A stretch of 64,000 nucleotides of DNA from contig NC_133396.1 of assembly GCF_047511655.1 (NCBI RefSeq), positions 129,465,490 to 129,529,489 on the forward strand. The letters are read 5' to 3'. Position 1 is the stretch's first letter. Every line of letters begins with the position of its first letter. Below the pieces are notes generated by a model, which saw only the letters and a list, made by a program, of their open reading frames with translations, was not told the DNA's origin and made no database searches. Source of the DNA: Castor canadensis. Taxonomy: Eukaryota > Chordata > Mammalia > Rodentia > Castoridae. The translations under genes and the position numbers were made by a program. Below, piece by piece: positions 1 through 11,831 of the stretch.

Positions 1-1032
1 ACCATTTTTGGACCAGAGGGCCTCCTCAGAAGTGGGAGGCCCAGCCGGGGAGTGCCTTATATCCCTAACCTTGAGAGCCTGTATTCACAAGCCAGCTCAG
101 AGCACACCAGTATGATGGAGGAAAGGAAAAAACACAGTGACCACCTCCCCAATTTTTTCAGGTTCATGGAACTGTCAGCCTGATCACTCCCGGTAGCCCC
201 CAACCCTGCAAGCCAGGGTCCCCAGGAGTGCGGAGCAGTTCTGTCCAGAGTTCTGACCCCACCTCCCTGGAAATGGACTTCAGTTCTGTATGGAAAGATA
301 GAGAATTATGGATGGGGAGGGGGTCCTGGGCACCCCTTTCAAAGGCTGCCCTTTGACCTTTTCTGTGGGCTGCCCTGAAGCCCAAGGTGAACTTAGCTTT
401 TATGCGGGTGTGTTTAGACTATCTCTGCCCAAGGCTGGACCTGACAAAAAGGCCTGGATGGCCCAGCTGCAGTCTGGCCTCTGGAACTTGGGTAATTGAC
501 TCATACTGTGGGTGAGTTCTACTTCTCTCAGTATCCCATTTTAAGAAGAACAAACTGAGTCTTGTCTGGAAGAATCTGGTCCTAATGGTGGAAGCCATGG
601 AAAACACTGAATGAGGGTGGAAGGAGCACTTTGGATTATGTAAAGGACTCCAGGGAAGCCAGGGTGGCTGCTTCCAGAGAGCTGGAGAGTGGCCATGTCT
701 TACCAAGTGCAGAGCGTGGGAAGACAGATTTTAGTTCAAGAGAAGATAGCTCACTCTAAGTCTTAAAGATGTCCGAACAATAGGGGATCTATCTTGTGAT
801 GTAGGGTGTTGCTGATTGCGGGAATGATCCAGAAAAGGCTGTCAGGGAATTCCTTCATGGAGTGGGAGGCTGGGCTGGTGACAGCTAAGTGGAAAACAAA
901 GGGGAGGTACATGTCTGTTCTAGCTGTGGCACTGTGCTACATACATATAGTGTGTTAGACATTTAACATGCAGGACACTCATGACGGCCTCACAACCAGC
1001 TTTGCCAAAAACTGTTATTTCCTCCTTTTGGG

Positions 1033-1112
1033 TGGCAGGTGTGGGGGCTTGAACTTAGGGCCTTCCACTTCCTAGGCAGGCACTGTGCTATGTAAGCCAC
1101 GCCTCCATCTCT
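1033..1112 (-). mobile_element. ID-type SINE, antisense
   Basis: Diverged antisense copy: GGGGGCTTGAACTTAGGGCC, then CTAGGCAGGCACTGTGCTA and GCCACGCCTCCAT. Confidence 0.7.
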
Positions 1113-1908
1113 ATTTCCTGCTTTTATAGATGAGAAAATGAGCTTTAGAGGGGTTAAAGACAAAGTTGTTTACTTGCAAAACAGCCCATGGGCAATGGTC
1201 CATGCACGTCTGGCTCCTGACTCCTTAGTCTTTGCACTCAGCCACTCTTGGCGCTGAGCCTCAAGATACCAGGGCATAGAGGAGGAAGGCGTCAAGTGCC
1301 CATACAAACTTGCACCTCTCCTGCTCAGAGTCTAGAATAAAGACCGACAAAACCAAGGAGGAGGGGAGATGAAGAGCTGGGGGCTGAGGACCTAGATCCC
1401 TGAGGGATTTGTTTGCCAGCCTCAGCTACCCCTAACCAGGCGTATGCTCCACAAGTACCATTCTGAATGGGAGGTTTGAGAGTGTGTGCACGTGTGTGCA
1501 TGCATACAAGTGCACATGCATGTGTGCATTCATGTCTCTATGCACGTGTGTTCCAAAGCCCACTTCTTCCACCAAAACCACATGCTCCTCATCCCAGCAT
1601 CATCGATGACAGTGGCTAGTGCTGATGAACACTTGCTCCTCTGCCTTTTAGAGATGCAGCAGGACTTGGCCTGTTGCCAAGTCCTCTTCCTGGCCCTCCA
1701 CAGCCCTAGTAAGACTGGGCCCCTGGTGTGCATAGCGGGTGGGGTGAGCACGGCACATCAGAACCTTTTGCTCTCAGTCTGGAGGACTTTTGTACAATGC
1801 TATACAAACTTGTCCCATGGGCCAGTAGCTTAGGAATTACTCCTAATGCCCACCCCCACCCCCACAAACACCCCCAAACCAATCCGAAAGCTAGTTACCT
1901 TTTTGGTC

Positions 1909-1930
1909 TTCTCTCTCTCTCTCTCTCCCT
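1909..1930. repeat. (TC)n tract
   Basis: Short TC run directly before an antisense ID SINE, perhaps derived from its tail. Confidence 0.8.
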
Positions 1931-1932
1931 CT

Positions 1933-2013
1933 ATTTTGCAGTGCTGGGGATGGAACCCAGGGCCTTGCACCTGCTAGGCAAGTGCTCTGCTGCTAAGCTA
2001 CTTCCCCCGCCCT
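1933..2013 (-). mobile_element. ID-type SINE, antisense
   Basis: Shows GTGCTGGGGATGGAACCCAG, CTGCTAGGCAAGTGCTCTGC and a TAAGCTA end: the reverse complement of the ID tRNA-like body. Confidence 0.85.
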
Positions 2014-2039
2014 GTTCTCTCTTGAACCTTGTACCTCTC

Positions 2040-2455
2040 TCCATCCTCAGTAGCCTCGTCGAGCCAGTATCATCTCTCACCTGGGTTATGCAGAAGCTGG
2101 CCCTCTGCCTGATATGCACTTCCTTCTCCCACCTGCAGAGTTCATTTCTGTCCAGCTTCAAATCAGTTTTCGTGTCACTTCCTCAAGAGAAGTTGTCCTT
2201 GATCTCCCTGAGAAGTCTGAACCCCCCTATTTTAGAGCACTGCCCCACACTCCTTCATCATACTGGTGTAGCACAGATCCAGTGCAAGTGTGTGTGTGTG
2301 TGTTCAAAGATTAATGTCATCTCTCTGAGTAGACCGAACACTCTGTGAGGACATGATCTTGTTTGCTTTCTCTGTTCATTGACTCCCCAGTGCCCAGAAC
2401 AGCATCTGACACTTGAAGCAGGCAATAAACAAAAGGTTACTGAATGGATAAATGA
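2040..2455 (+). mobile_element. L2 LINE 3' relic
   Basis: Matches the characteristic L2 3' end order: CATCTCTCACCTGGGTTATG, a mid-section on CACTTCCTCAAGAGAAG, then ACTCTGTGAGGACATGATC, CAGTGCCCAGAACAGCATCT and a CAATAAAC...TGAATGGATAAATGA tail. Highly diverged, no coding capacity. Confidence 0.75.
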
Positions 2456-2654
2456 AAACGCAAGGGCAGTGTGGAGGCAGGTTTTGCATGTGGACAGAGA
2501 GGCAGGTGGAGTCTGGTGCTGAGTGTTCTAACTCAGGGCTGGCCCAAGCACCAATTGAGCAGGGCAAGGTGTGGTGACTGTCCCAGGTTGGCAGAGAGCT
2601 AGTCCTTCACTGAGGGAGTACAGGCAACAGAGTGGCCATGGAGAAGGTGCATTC

Positions 2655-2860
2655 TTGGGTCATGTGACTGAAAATATTAGTCCTTGGGAACAATTAGTTA
2701 AGTTAATTAGCTCATCCATTTAAGCAGCAGCTAAAGCAACTGGGCCCGAAGACTGTTTGGGGAAAGACAATTATTTGCACCAATGTCACCCTAATTTCCA
2801 TAGTCAGCTCAGCTGTAGGTGGGCAAGGGAAGACACTAGAACACTCAATTAATTTTCCCT
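2655..2860. promoter_or_regulatory. Cluster of homeodomain-type TAAT/ATTA motifs
   Basis: CAATTAGTTAAGTTAATTAG at 2691-2710, ATTATT at about 2770, CTAATTT at about 2791 and CAATTAATTTT at 2846-2856, with TCATGTG at 2660-2666, in otherwise unique sequence about 9 kb upstream of the promoter. An enhancer role is inference only. Confidence 0.3.
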
Positions 2861-3700
2861 ATTTGGGGTCTGGAGTGGGAGGGGCATAGGGACCCCAGGA
2901 GCAGGCTGCTATAAGAAGGCTATCAGGGCACTGAAGCCCCAGGGGGCACCTTAAGAACTTGCACTGACCCTTTTGATACAGATGCAGGGCCCTGAGATGT
3001 TACCCCAGAGAAAGAGGATGACTTGGCCAAGGTCACCTGGCACATCCATGCCAGGGACACACCGAGAGCCCAGGTCCCCAGCCTCTTAGACCAGGACCTT
3101 TTCTTCATTGCCAGGGATCATTAGGTGACCCACAGAGGCTCTGGGAATGGTGGCGATAGGGTTGCATAGCATAGCTCACCTAGAGCTACTTCCAGAACTG
3201 AGATGCCCTCGCCTCCATTATGGGACCCATTACCCACTCTCTGCTCCCCTGTTTGGAAAATGAGGCCAGTGTTTGTTTGAAGTAGGCTTAGATATATTTC
3301 TGTTCTCTTCCCAATCTCTAGGGCTAGTGGGGTACACAGATCCTGGTCTCTTTCTGATTCCCATATATGGCCGTTAATCAAGACTGAGGAAGCACCTACT
3401 ACGTGCATGCTTGGGGGGAGTAACCACAACCCCCGCACACCATGATAGCACCAGCAAAGCCACGCACAGGACAGGGCATGAGGAGATCTGACTGTGTATG
3501 GGGGAGGGCCAGTCCACGAGGTGTGGGTGCTGGCCGGGAGGTGGAGTGAGAAGTGAAGGCTCTCCAGGTGACTATGGGATCTCTGCAGGGAGGTGGTCAG
3601 AGTGATTCTGCAGAAGGGGGCGGGCAGAAGCATGTGAACCAGAGTGATTGGGATGGGGAGGCATTTGAGAGAGGGCCTTGCTGGCCAGAAAGTAGCATTT

Positions 3701-3855
3701 TGAAGCTGGATGTGGTGGTACACACTTGTAATCTCAGCATTTGGGAGGCTGAAACAGGAGAATCTACAGCTTGAGTTGGGCTGGGCTACATAGTGTAACC
3801 CTCACCTCAGAAAAGAAACAAAACAAACAACCCCTCCAAACAAATAAATAAAAAT
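3701..3855 (+). mobile_element. B1-type (7SL-derived) SINE with 12-bp target-site duplication
   Basis: The body reads GCTGGATGTGGTGGTACACA, TGTAATCTCAGCATTTGGGA and GGCTGGGCTACATAGTGTAA, with an A-rich tail. The flank AAAGTAGCATTT appears at 3689-3700 and again at 3856-3867, marking L1-type insertion. Confidence 0.92.
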
Positions 3856-4997
3856 AAAGTAGCATTTGGGGGTGGGTGCAGCTGGAAGTGAGTGATGATC
3901 AAGGTTTTCACTTAAGAGAATGTCACTGAGATGTCAAACCATACAGCAGAGAGCTGGGAAACTCAGTCATTGGGGAGGGGCGTGCTTTCCATGGGTTGTT
4001 GAGCTGGAGGGTTGCAAGGCGAGGATAGGAGGAAATCCAGTGAAGGAAAGTCAGCTGTCTTGAAGGCCAACGAGAGCTCTAGGCACCCTGCCTTATGTGG
4101 ATTATCATAGGTGAATGGGCAATGGATGGTCCCTAAGAAGAGAAACCTGGAGCTCGGAGAGTGTAACCCATTAATCCAAGTATCACCATTGTTTACGTGA
4201 GACAAAGGCACGATTGATTCAGGTCTGACATTGAAGCCATTACTCTTTTCATTGGGGCAATTACTCGGAGAAATCATAATATTCCAGGCGAATGGAATCA
4301 GAATATCTGGGATATGAGGCCAGGATTCTTTCTCTTAAGCTTCTCAGGTGATTCTGATGTAGGAAGAGGTGACAACCATCACCCTGCAGCCACCTGCCTC
4401 CTAGTCCTCAACATAGAGGTTGAACTGTCCTCTTGGCCCCCTTCACTGGCATCAAATGCCACCACCTCCCTGCTGAGGGAATGGCGCTCTCAGAGGTAGT
4501 TCCCACTGAAAAGTTTGGCTGTAATTGATACCACTGGTGAATGACTTCACCATCCTTCCAGGGACATACATCAGAGATCCAGAAGTCATCCTTGACTCCT
4601 CTACATTTGGTAACTCACTCAACGTGGAGCCTTCTCCACGTTGCAAACCCATCCCACCTTTCCACTCCCACTGGGCCTCTGTGGGTCTGACACACCATCT
4701 TCCTCCTTCCTACACAATACCCACCCCTTCTCTGGCTACCCACTGAGCCCAGCCCTGCCATAAGCGTTCCCCTTCAAGCTGTCCTACAGTTCCCAGTCAC
4801 TCCTTCCCTCTCTGCCCAATGCCTCAGCCAGCATGCTGGTGCCTCCTGCTTCCATATTTGAGCACCTGGCCTGGAGTACCTGCCCCTTTCCTTGGGATCA
4901 GACCAAAAGTGAGAATCTGTCTTCTCTGGAAGTTTCCTGCCAAGTTGGCCCCCACAGAGGCTCCAACTGCTTTGATTCTGCGGTTCTTTGTGTCACT

Positions 4998-5000
<3 letters not shown>

Positions 5001-5034
<34 letters not shown>

Positions 5035-5041
5035 GCACACA
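5001..5041. repeat. (CA)n microsatellite
   Basis: About 15 clean AC units, then GCACGCACACACC. Confidence 0.95.
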
Positions 5042-5844
5042 CCATGCATCATCTGCTTATGTGACTGTCTTCTCAGTAGACTTCCCAGTTCCCCAGATCA
5101 CTTCATCTCCCAAGCTTAGCAGAGGACACAGCATACAGTATGTCCTCAATAACAAGAGAATGCACATCAAGAGAATGTTGCACGCAAATACCTCTGCTTG
5201 GTTCTCTTTTCTTCCCCAAAGACCCAACTACCCTAGAAGGAACACACAGTCTGTGTGTGCTCCTAACCAGTAGGTGGTGACAGAAATGTCACCAGACCTC
5301 AGCAGTCACCCCTTCAGGTGGTCATTTCAGGTGAGCTGGAAATGGGGGCTTGCAGGTGGGCAGGCTTACCTGCACTTTCCACCCACAGTCATGGGAATCG
5401 GTTATCTTGGCTTCTTGAATCCTCTGGGGAGATCCTCCAAACCCAGCCCCAATTCCCTTTCCCCTCTCCAAGGCTCTCTGCTGAACATCTTTATAGGTGG
5501 CCCATGTGTCTACTCCAGTCTAGACAGAACTGGGAATCAGTACTCATGTCTGGGAAAAGCCCTTCTTGGGACCAGAAGCAGTCTGGAAGAGACTGAAGTT
5601 GGTTGGCCATGTGGTCTTGGGTGGGTCACCTCACTCCCCAGGAGATGGATGGGTTTTGGAGCCCCATGGACCAGGGCTTTGGCAGTTCTCAGTTATGCAA
5701 CTAGAGTCATCTGCACTTTCTGGGCCTCAGATTTCTCAGCTGTGAAAGAGGGAAAAATACCAATTTCTTAAGATACTTAGGAGGTCTAGGGAAGATCCAA
5801 GTGTCTATAGCCCTGACCAGTTAATAGCTAAGGAGTGAGTGGCC

Positions 5845-6065
5845 CGGCATTAAGGTAAAGGGGGTCTGAAGTGTGACCCCAGGTTCAAATCCTAAATTTT
5901 CCACTTCCTGGCTGTGTGGCCTTAGGCAAGCTATTTTTCCTCTTGCTATCTCTGCTTTCCCATCTGTGAAATGGGGGTAAGGATAATCCTCTCTCCTACA
6001 GACAGAGTGTTAAGGAAATAGATTCATGTTGAGTTCTAAAGTAGTGCCAGGTTCTCAATAAACAG
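5845..6065 (+). mobile_element. MIR SINE relic
   Basis: MIR core and 3' part: TTCAAATCCTAAATTTTCCA, TGGCTGTGTGGCCTTAGGCA, CCCATCTGTGAAATGGGGGT and a CAATAAACA end. Confidence 0.75.
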
Positions 6066-6949
6066 CAGTGTCTGATCCCTATCAGCATCTCAACACCCGA
6101 ATCTCATTAGCTCCAAGCATCTACCTGTTCCCAGGGGAAACCTGGGATTCCCCAAGTCGGCTTCAGCCCAGCAGTAGGTTCTGGGAGGCCCTTGAGCTGA
6201 CTTACCGCCTCCCACAGGCTGGGTTGCCACTTGCTGCTGGTTTCAGTGTCATAGCTTCCCTAGCACCACCACTGCCCCAAATGGCTCTTCTTGGCTCCTG
6301 CTGACTTGCCCATTCGCCAGGGTTTTCCATCTCCGTGGCTCAGCAGCTCAGCAGTCTGGTTTAGAGAGGATGAGAACAATCCCTCCCAGGGTCAGGTGAT
6401 CACCGAGGGGCGGGGTCTCAGCGGGGAAGCCCCTGTAGGTTTCCCTGGACACATAGCCATTCCCTTCCCAGGATGGCTGGGTCAGACAAGATCAAGTGCC
6501 AGCCACACTGGTCAACCTGGAGGGGCTCTTCTCTGACCCTCAGGCTCTGTTGTGAAGTCTGACTTGTTTGGTCAGCTATATTCTTTTTTGTGACAGTTTT
6601 TCTATCAGAAACCTCTATTTAATGGCTGCCAAAAATATCTAGAGCCCAGCTGGGGACACAGCTCCAGTTCTCCCCAGAGCACTACTCGGTAGTGGATGCA
6701 AACGCAGCCCCAGAAAAGGAGTGTCAGATGACTTATCAGGTGTGACAATGAGTGTGCACCTCTCGCTGCAACCCATCCTGGACTCCTTGTCCTCCCCCAA
6801 TACATACTAGCCACATAATAGCCTCTAAATAAACTGTTTGTCAGATTTCTCATCTGCAAAGTATAAATAATATGAAAACAATAGCCAGTATCTGCTGAGT
6901 CCTTATTGTCACCCAGACATTGTTCTGAGGGGTTGTGTGTGTGTGTTTG

Positions 6950-7160
6950 TTTTTGCTTGGCAGGACTGGGATTTGAACTGGCCTCATGCTTGCCAAACAG
7001 GCACTCTACCACTTAAGCTACATCTCCAGTCCATTTTAGACTGGTTATTTTGGAGATGGGGATCTCTTTAACTATTTGCTCAGTCTGGCCTCAAACTTTG
7101 ATCCTCCTGATCTCAGCCTCCCAAGTAGCTGAGATTATAGGTGTGAGCCACTGAAGCCCA
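6950..7160 (-). mobile_element. B1-ID dimer SINE, antisense
   Basis: The antisense ID part (CTGGGATTTGAACTGGCCTC, CACTCTACCACTTAAGC) runs into an antisense B1 part (GATCTCAGCCTCCCAAGTAG, GATTATAGGTGTGAGCCACT). Confidence 0.85.
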
Positions 7161-7179
7161 GTTGTTCTGAGTTTTTTTA

Positions 7180-7262
7180 TTTTGTTTAGTTTTGCAGTAC
7201 AGGGGATCAAACCCAGGGCCTCACATATACTAGACAAATGCTCTACCACGGAGCCCTGTTTT
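7180..7262 (-). mobile_element. ID-type SINE, antisense
   Basis: CAGTACAGGGGATCAAACCC, AGGGCCTCACATATACTAGA, CTCTACCACGGAGCC; it directly follows the dimer above. Confidence 0.85.
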
Positions 7263-7284
7263 GAGTTTTTTTGTTTTTTTTTAC

Positions 7285-7450
7285 GTATTAACTCGTGCAA
7301 TATTTGCAATGATTATATGAGATAGGCAGTGTTTCTGTTCTCATTTTACAGATGAGGCACAGAGAGGTTAACTAACTTGCCCAAGGTCACATAGCTCTTC
7401 AGTAGCAGAATCAGGATTCATACCCAGCAGTCTGGCTTTGGATGCTGTTA
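7285..7450 (-). mobile_element. MIR SINE relic, antisense
   Basis: CATTTTACAGATGAGGCACA, GAGAGGTTAACTAACTTGCC and CAAGGTCACATAGC, the standard antisense MIR core. Confidence 0.8.
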
Positions 7451-8539
7451 TTTAACCACTCCAGTGTCTGCACTATTGCTCGGGACTGTTCACTGCTGGG
7501 AACTCCCACAACTCAGTGTTGGCACTAAGGACGATCATTCTGATTTACTCAGTGATCCGGAGGGGGAGAGAGGAGAGGAGCGGAAGAGGAAAGGGTCTCC
7601 CTTAGCACTAGTGGTGGTCATGGTGGTATTTCTGAAAGGGAAGCACCGATAGCCATTTTGTCTGGACAGGTCTGAAGTGGTGAACGTCAAATTGAAGAAC
7701 TCCATCAGCTTTGTAAGCACACTCTTCTTTCCCCTCTCCTTCATCCCCCTCGCCTCATTCAGCTGCAACTAGGGGTGGGGGTGCCTGCAGGCAGGCAGCT
7801 GTGAGGGATACTCCTGGAGTAGGGCTGGGGGAGAGATGGCTGGCCAGCTTTCACTAAGGCCCATGTCAGGCAGACAGAGAGGAGGACAACTGAACAGCAG
7901 AAGGGAGGCCAGCCCTGGAACTGTAGAGTTCTTTCCAGGGTGCCTCTTCCTCGGATGACCCTTCCATTCCATCCAGGAGTCCTAGAAACACAAGGGCACA
8001 GGGCCTGGGCCTGCAGAGTGCTGCACAGGAGGGCCTTCGAGCTGCCATTTCATCGGAAGGGAGGCGAGACACTTCATGTGGACTGATTTGAAGGTGTCTT
8101 GGGGCGGGCGGGGGGAGGATCGCCAACAGAGATCAGAAAGTTGGTAAAAGCCTTCTACCCTATCCCTGGCCACCCCAGCTCAGCTGTGTGTAGCCCTGTG
8201 GCTCCAAGTTTGGGGTTAGTTTGAGCTGATGCCTGAGGCCAACCCAGGGCTAATGAAAGCAGAGAATCTGGTTCTTGGGCTGCGGATCTGGACCCAGAAA
8301 GGCAAAGCCAGCCGTGAGTGGAGGAGCTGGTGGCAGCTGCTGTCTACTTTCCCTGGGAAGCCTAGAAGCGGAAGTCAGATTTTAGGAGTCACTAAGTGGG
8401 GTGAGATGAGGGAGAAGGGCTGGCAGTCCAGGAGAGAGGTATAGTTAGCACCCTGGGCAGAGGCTGGGTATAGGGCTGGCTCATTTCTTTATTCTGTCAA
8501 CTCTTACTGCTTTACCAGCAGGAGCCAACACAGACATGC

Positions 8540-9250
8540 ACAGAATGGACTGTTAGTCTCTTTACATGCTTATCCCCTTAACCCTCACAATAGCCCTGTT
8601 TTATAATTGAAATCCCCAAGTTGCAGGTGAGAAAAACGAGGCTTAGAGACATTATATAATTTGCCTGAGGTGACACAGTGTGTACAAGTGGCGGCACCAG
8701 GATTTGAGGACACTGAGTCTCAGAGCCGAGATGTTTGTTGAGGGTCTGCTGTGTGCCTGGAGGCTGGATGAACGGGGTGGGGCGGAGGGGGCAGTTCTCT
8801 TTTCGGAGCTTACAGTCTGGGTAGGGTGGAGACAAGAAGGAGAAAGGAGGGCTGGAAGCATGGTTAAAGTGGTAGAGCACCTGCCTAGCAAGCATGAAGC
8901 CTGAAGTTCAAACCCCAGTAGCACCAAAGAACAACAACAAAAAAAAACCATGGGTGACAAGTTGCTGCAGAGAAGCTCAGGAAAGAGGGGCAGGGACCTG
9001 AGACTGGCAGGGTAATGTGGGGGGAAAATGACAGCATTCCCCACTGAGGAGACAGTATGAACAAAGGTCCTGGAGCAGGGAAGAGTGCAGCCTGTGCAGG
9101 ACCTGCAAGGTGATAGATGGTACTAAGGGTGGAGTGAGGCAGTGGGCAGGGCCAAGTGAGGCTGGGTAAGGACTGCACCTAGAGGTACTGGGGCAGGAGA
9201 CTGGCAAGAGGAAGACAGGGAAGGAAGGCAACTAGGACAGAGGAGCACCT
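8540..9250 (-). mobile_element. L2/MIR-type relics, antisense, split by an ID insertion
   Basis: Begins with an antisense MIR-like section (GAGGCTTAGAGACATTATAT). From about 8725 it reads as antisense L2: GATGTTTGTTGAGGGTCTGC, CTTACAGTCTGGGTAGG and, after the SINE, ACAAAGGTCCTGGAGCAGGG. The ID SINE at 8851-8948 interrupts it. Confidence 0.6.
8851..8948 (+). mobile_element. ID-type SINE
   Basis: AAGTGGTAGAGCACCTGCCT, AGCAAGCATGAAGCC and GTTCAAACCCCAGTAGCACC with an A-rich tail; inserted in an older L2 relic. Confidence 0.9.
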
Positions 9251-10276
9251 GGGGAGGATGAAGCTGTAGATTCACACCCAGCCCACATAGACCCAATGAG
9301 TCATGAGATCCAGCCCTACAACCTACCTGTGCCAAACCCACCGTGAGACTTTGGGTGAGTCACTCACACTTTGGGGGCTTCCTCTGCCTAAATGAAACAA
9401 AGAATTGTCCTTACCTTGCCCTGCAGCCTCTAGGGTTATTTATAAGGCTAAGTGAGATCAGGGCTCCTACCCCTGTCAGGGGAGGGGTCCTCTGAGCCAA
9501 ATACATTGCTTCTTCTCAAGGGAACCACAAGACTCCCAACCTCTCCTATCTTGACCCACCCTTGCCTGTGCAGTTGTCACCAGACCCTGTACTCTGTCAG
9601 AATTCTCCTGTCCATCAGGAGGAAACGGGGCATCCAGGAGGCAGCCTATATATTAAACACAGGTGTTTGTACAAGTCACAAATGTAGCTGTACAGAAATG
9701 CTATATTTTCTGCCATTAGGCCCTATTTCACTGGAGGCAGCTTTGAGTAAGGATCAGGCATCGTTTGATTAATTTTGCCAGAAAGAATGAGAGGATTATT
9801 TTATCCATCCTGCACTTCCATCGTTAAGGCATAAGTCTTCTCTGCCAGGCAGGATGGTGTCATAGACCCTTAGCATCAGGAAATCCTGGAGTCTAACCTG
9901 AGTTCAACCTGCCGAGCCTACAGTGTGGTGGTGGTTGTGTGTGTGTGTGGGGGGGGAGTTCCAAAGAGGAGCATTGCTTCCTTAGGGAGAAGCAGAAGAG
10001 ATCTACCACTTAACTGTTCTTCAGCTTGTACGCCTGACGGGTGGCAGGTCCCTCCTCTCTGTGAGTGATGCCTGTGTATGTACAGGTGTGGGGAAATCCC
10101 AAGGGCCCTCTTCTGAGCACACTGACCTTGAGCCCTCGACCCTCAGGTCCCCTTTTCCATCTGAAGAATGGCAGCACCCCCCAGTCCTTCCCAGAACCCA
10201 TGTGCAGTTCCAGCCAGGTGTCCATGCACCTGCTTCCATCCCAGTGTTTCCTGCAGCCCGGAAATCCCCAGTCAGC

Positions 10277-10298
10277 TTTTTTTTTTTTTTTTTTCAGC
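10277..10298. repeat. Poly(T) run
   Basis: About 20 T in a row, possibly the tail of an unrecognised antisense retroposed fragment; nothing identifiable follows it. Confidence 0.8.
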
Positions 10299-11568
10299 CC
10301 AGGGGCTTGACTAGTAAGCGGTTGCCACTGCCATTCCAAAGAGAGGCTCTGGCCCTGCAAAGAGCAGAGGCATTACTGCAGCACTGCAGTGGCTGGGCTT
10401 CAAGTGATGTCCATGTTGTGGGGCTGGGGACATGTGGGAGAGGGAAGGAAGAGGGGATTGCTTCCTATTGGGTATTTCCCAGATTCCTCAGACTCCACCA
10501 AGAGCCTGACCCCCCCCCTCCCCAACACACATAGGATCACTTCCTGGGTCAAACCCTAAACTTGATTCCTGATTTTGAGTTTGCAAAACAGGAGGCAAAC
10601 CTTGCTGCCAAGGGTGAAGGGGGCAGAGGGACTGAGGACAAGGATGGGTGGGCTGAGAAGGTCCTGGATGAGAAATTCCACCTGGTGACTGGGGTCCTGA
10701 AGTCTTAGCAAATGGGTGTTGGGGATTAAGGGTGAGGCACAAGGGTGAGATTGAGGCAGAGGAGGGACACCAGACTCCCAGGCCTCCCTGCCCCTATGGC
10801 TCTCCCCCCCACTAAGGGTGGATAGAGGTACTGCCTTCCCCAAAAAGGAAAAACCAGATTGAAGGGGGTGAGCTCCAATTTAGGAGCCAAACATGGGTAC
10901 TTTCTTGCAGACACTGTTCCTTCTCTCCAGCCTGGGTCCCTCACCTGCCTTTTTACCTCTCCAAGTGGACCGTGGAGAGCCCTGGGCACCAGTCTTGGCT
11001 TTACCTTCTAGGACAGACTGATGCTGGGGGACAGGGACGCTCGGAGCCCTCTGGACAAACACCCCATCTCGTGTCTGCCTTTTGTTCCCTCTCTCCCTCC
11101 CTTTTCTTTTCTCCTTCGACTCAGGGAAACCTTCACCAGTATCCCCTGAAGCAAATCGTTTCTCTCTCTTCCACCCCCTCCTTTTTTCCCCTCCCCCAGC
11201 CAATCCGCGCACCCGAGAGGCTCATAAAGCTCGTGGGTGGCGGGGGTGGGGTGGGGAATGTCGCAGGAGGATACCGAGAGGGCGGGGACTCCTCCGCAGA
11301 GCCGCGGGAGTCCCGTGGGGCTCCGGGGGCCGAAGTCGCTCCGCCTTAAACTTCTGTAGGGCCGCGCCAGTTTTAACCCCTTAGCCCTCCTTAGGACGCT
11401 CTTGCCCACACGCCTCCCCTCCCCCTTCGCCCTTCCTTCCCCACCCGCTGGCCGTCCCAACTGCAGAAGGGGGTGCGGAGGTGGACTCCCCGCAGCGGGG
11501 ATTGCCCGGGGGCGGGGTCCCTGCACCGGGTTTGCGGGGATCGCCCTCCGAGGGCCCGCACGCGCTGG

Positions 11569-11667
11569 ATGCAGGCGGATGTGAGGAGCATCTCAATTGG
11601 CGGGCGGGGGAAGCGGGATCAGGTTGTTACTACTGCAGAGAGGAAGAGAGAGAGAGCGCGCGAGTGA
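11569..11667 (+). other. Possible upstream ORFs in the SYT2 leader, including AUG-UGA
   Basis: An ATG at 11569 opens a 32-codon frame ending in TGA at 11665-11667. Ten bases downstream, the ATG at 11579-11581 is followed at once by TGA at 11582-11584, a start-stop minimal upstream ORF. Both lie in the leader only if transcription starts upstream of 11569. Upstream ORFs of this kind commonly lower initiation at the main ATG (known generally); that they do so here is inference. Confidence 0.35.
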
Positions 11668-11831
11668 GCGAGAGAGCGAGCCGGCGGGAGGGAGGGAGGG
11701 AGGAGAGCCGCAGCGGCCCGGCCGGCGGGGAAGTGGGAAGAGAGGACCTGGACTTCGGGACCCCAGCCATCCCCTCCAGCTGCCCTCTCCACCCACCAGA
11801 TCACGCGGAACCGCGCCCGGAACGTCCCTAG
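11620..11831 (+). other. SYT2: SYT2 exon 1, non-coding 5' UTR (5' boundary uncertain)
   Basis: The 3' boundary is set by a consensus donor (CTAG then GTAAGA) at 11831/11832 inside the CpG-rich block. The body is strongly purine-rich (GAGA and GGGA runs, about 11634-11705) and then pyrimidine-rich up to the donor. No in-frame ATG is carried into exon 2, in line with a leader exon. Exon 2 supplies only 23 further leader bases before the ATG. The 5' end is a guess placed after the second CCAAT/GC-box cluster; if transcription starts near 11250 the exon is about 580 nt long and includes upstream ATGs at 11569 and 11579. Confidence 0.6.

Larger units (their letters stand above)
1..11150. other. 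Upstream intergenic region
   Basis: No coding exon supported by splice signals, codon pattern or family recognition. Content: two antisense ID SINEs (1033-1112, 1933-2013), a B1 with target-site duplication (3701-3855), an antisense SINE cluster (6950-7260), one sense ID (8851-8948), L2 and MIR relics and a CA repeat. The stretches 1-1030, 2460-3690, 3870-4995, 5050-5840, 7450-8540 and 9255-11150 hold no feature I can name beyond those listed separately. Confidence 0.7.

Noticed and set aside
3121..3723. 200-codon open frame on the - strand
   Set aside because: No recognisable domain, no splice signals, and it overlaps a B1 SINE; it looks like chance.
5001..5041. Regular short repeats as a possible CRISPR-like array
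   Set aside because: It is a plain CA microsatellite without spacers, in a mammalian genome.
8851..8948. tRNA-like sequence (A and B box) that could be scored as a tRNA gene
   Set aside because: It is an ID-type SINE with an A-tail, and many similar copies occur in the window. The same applies to the other ID elements.
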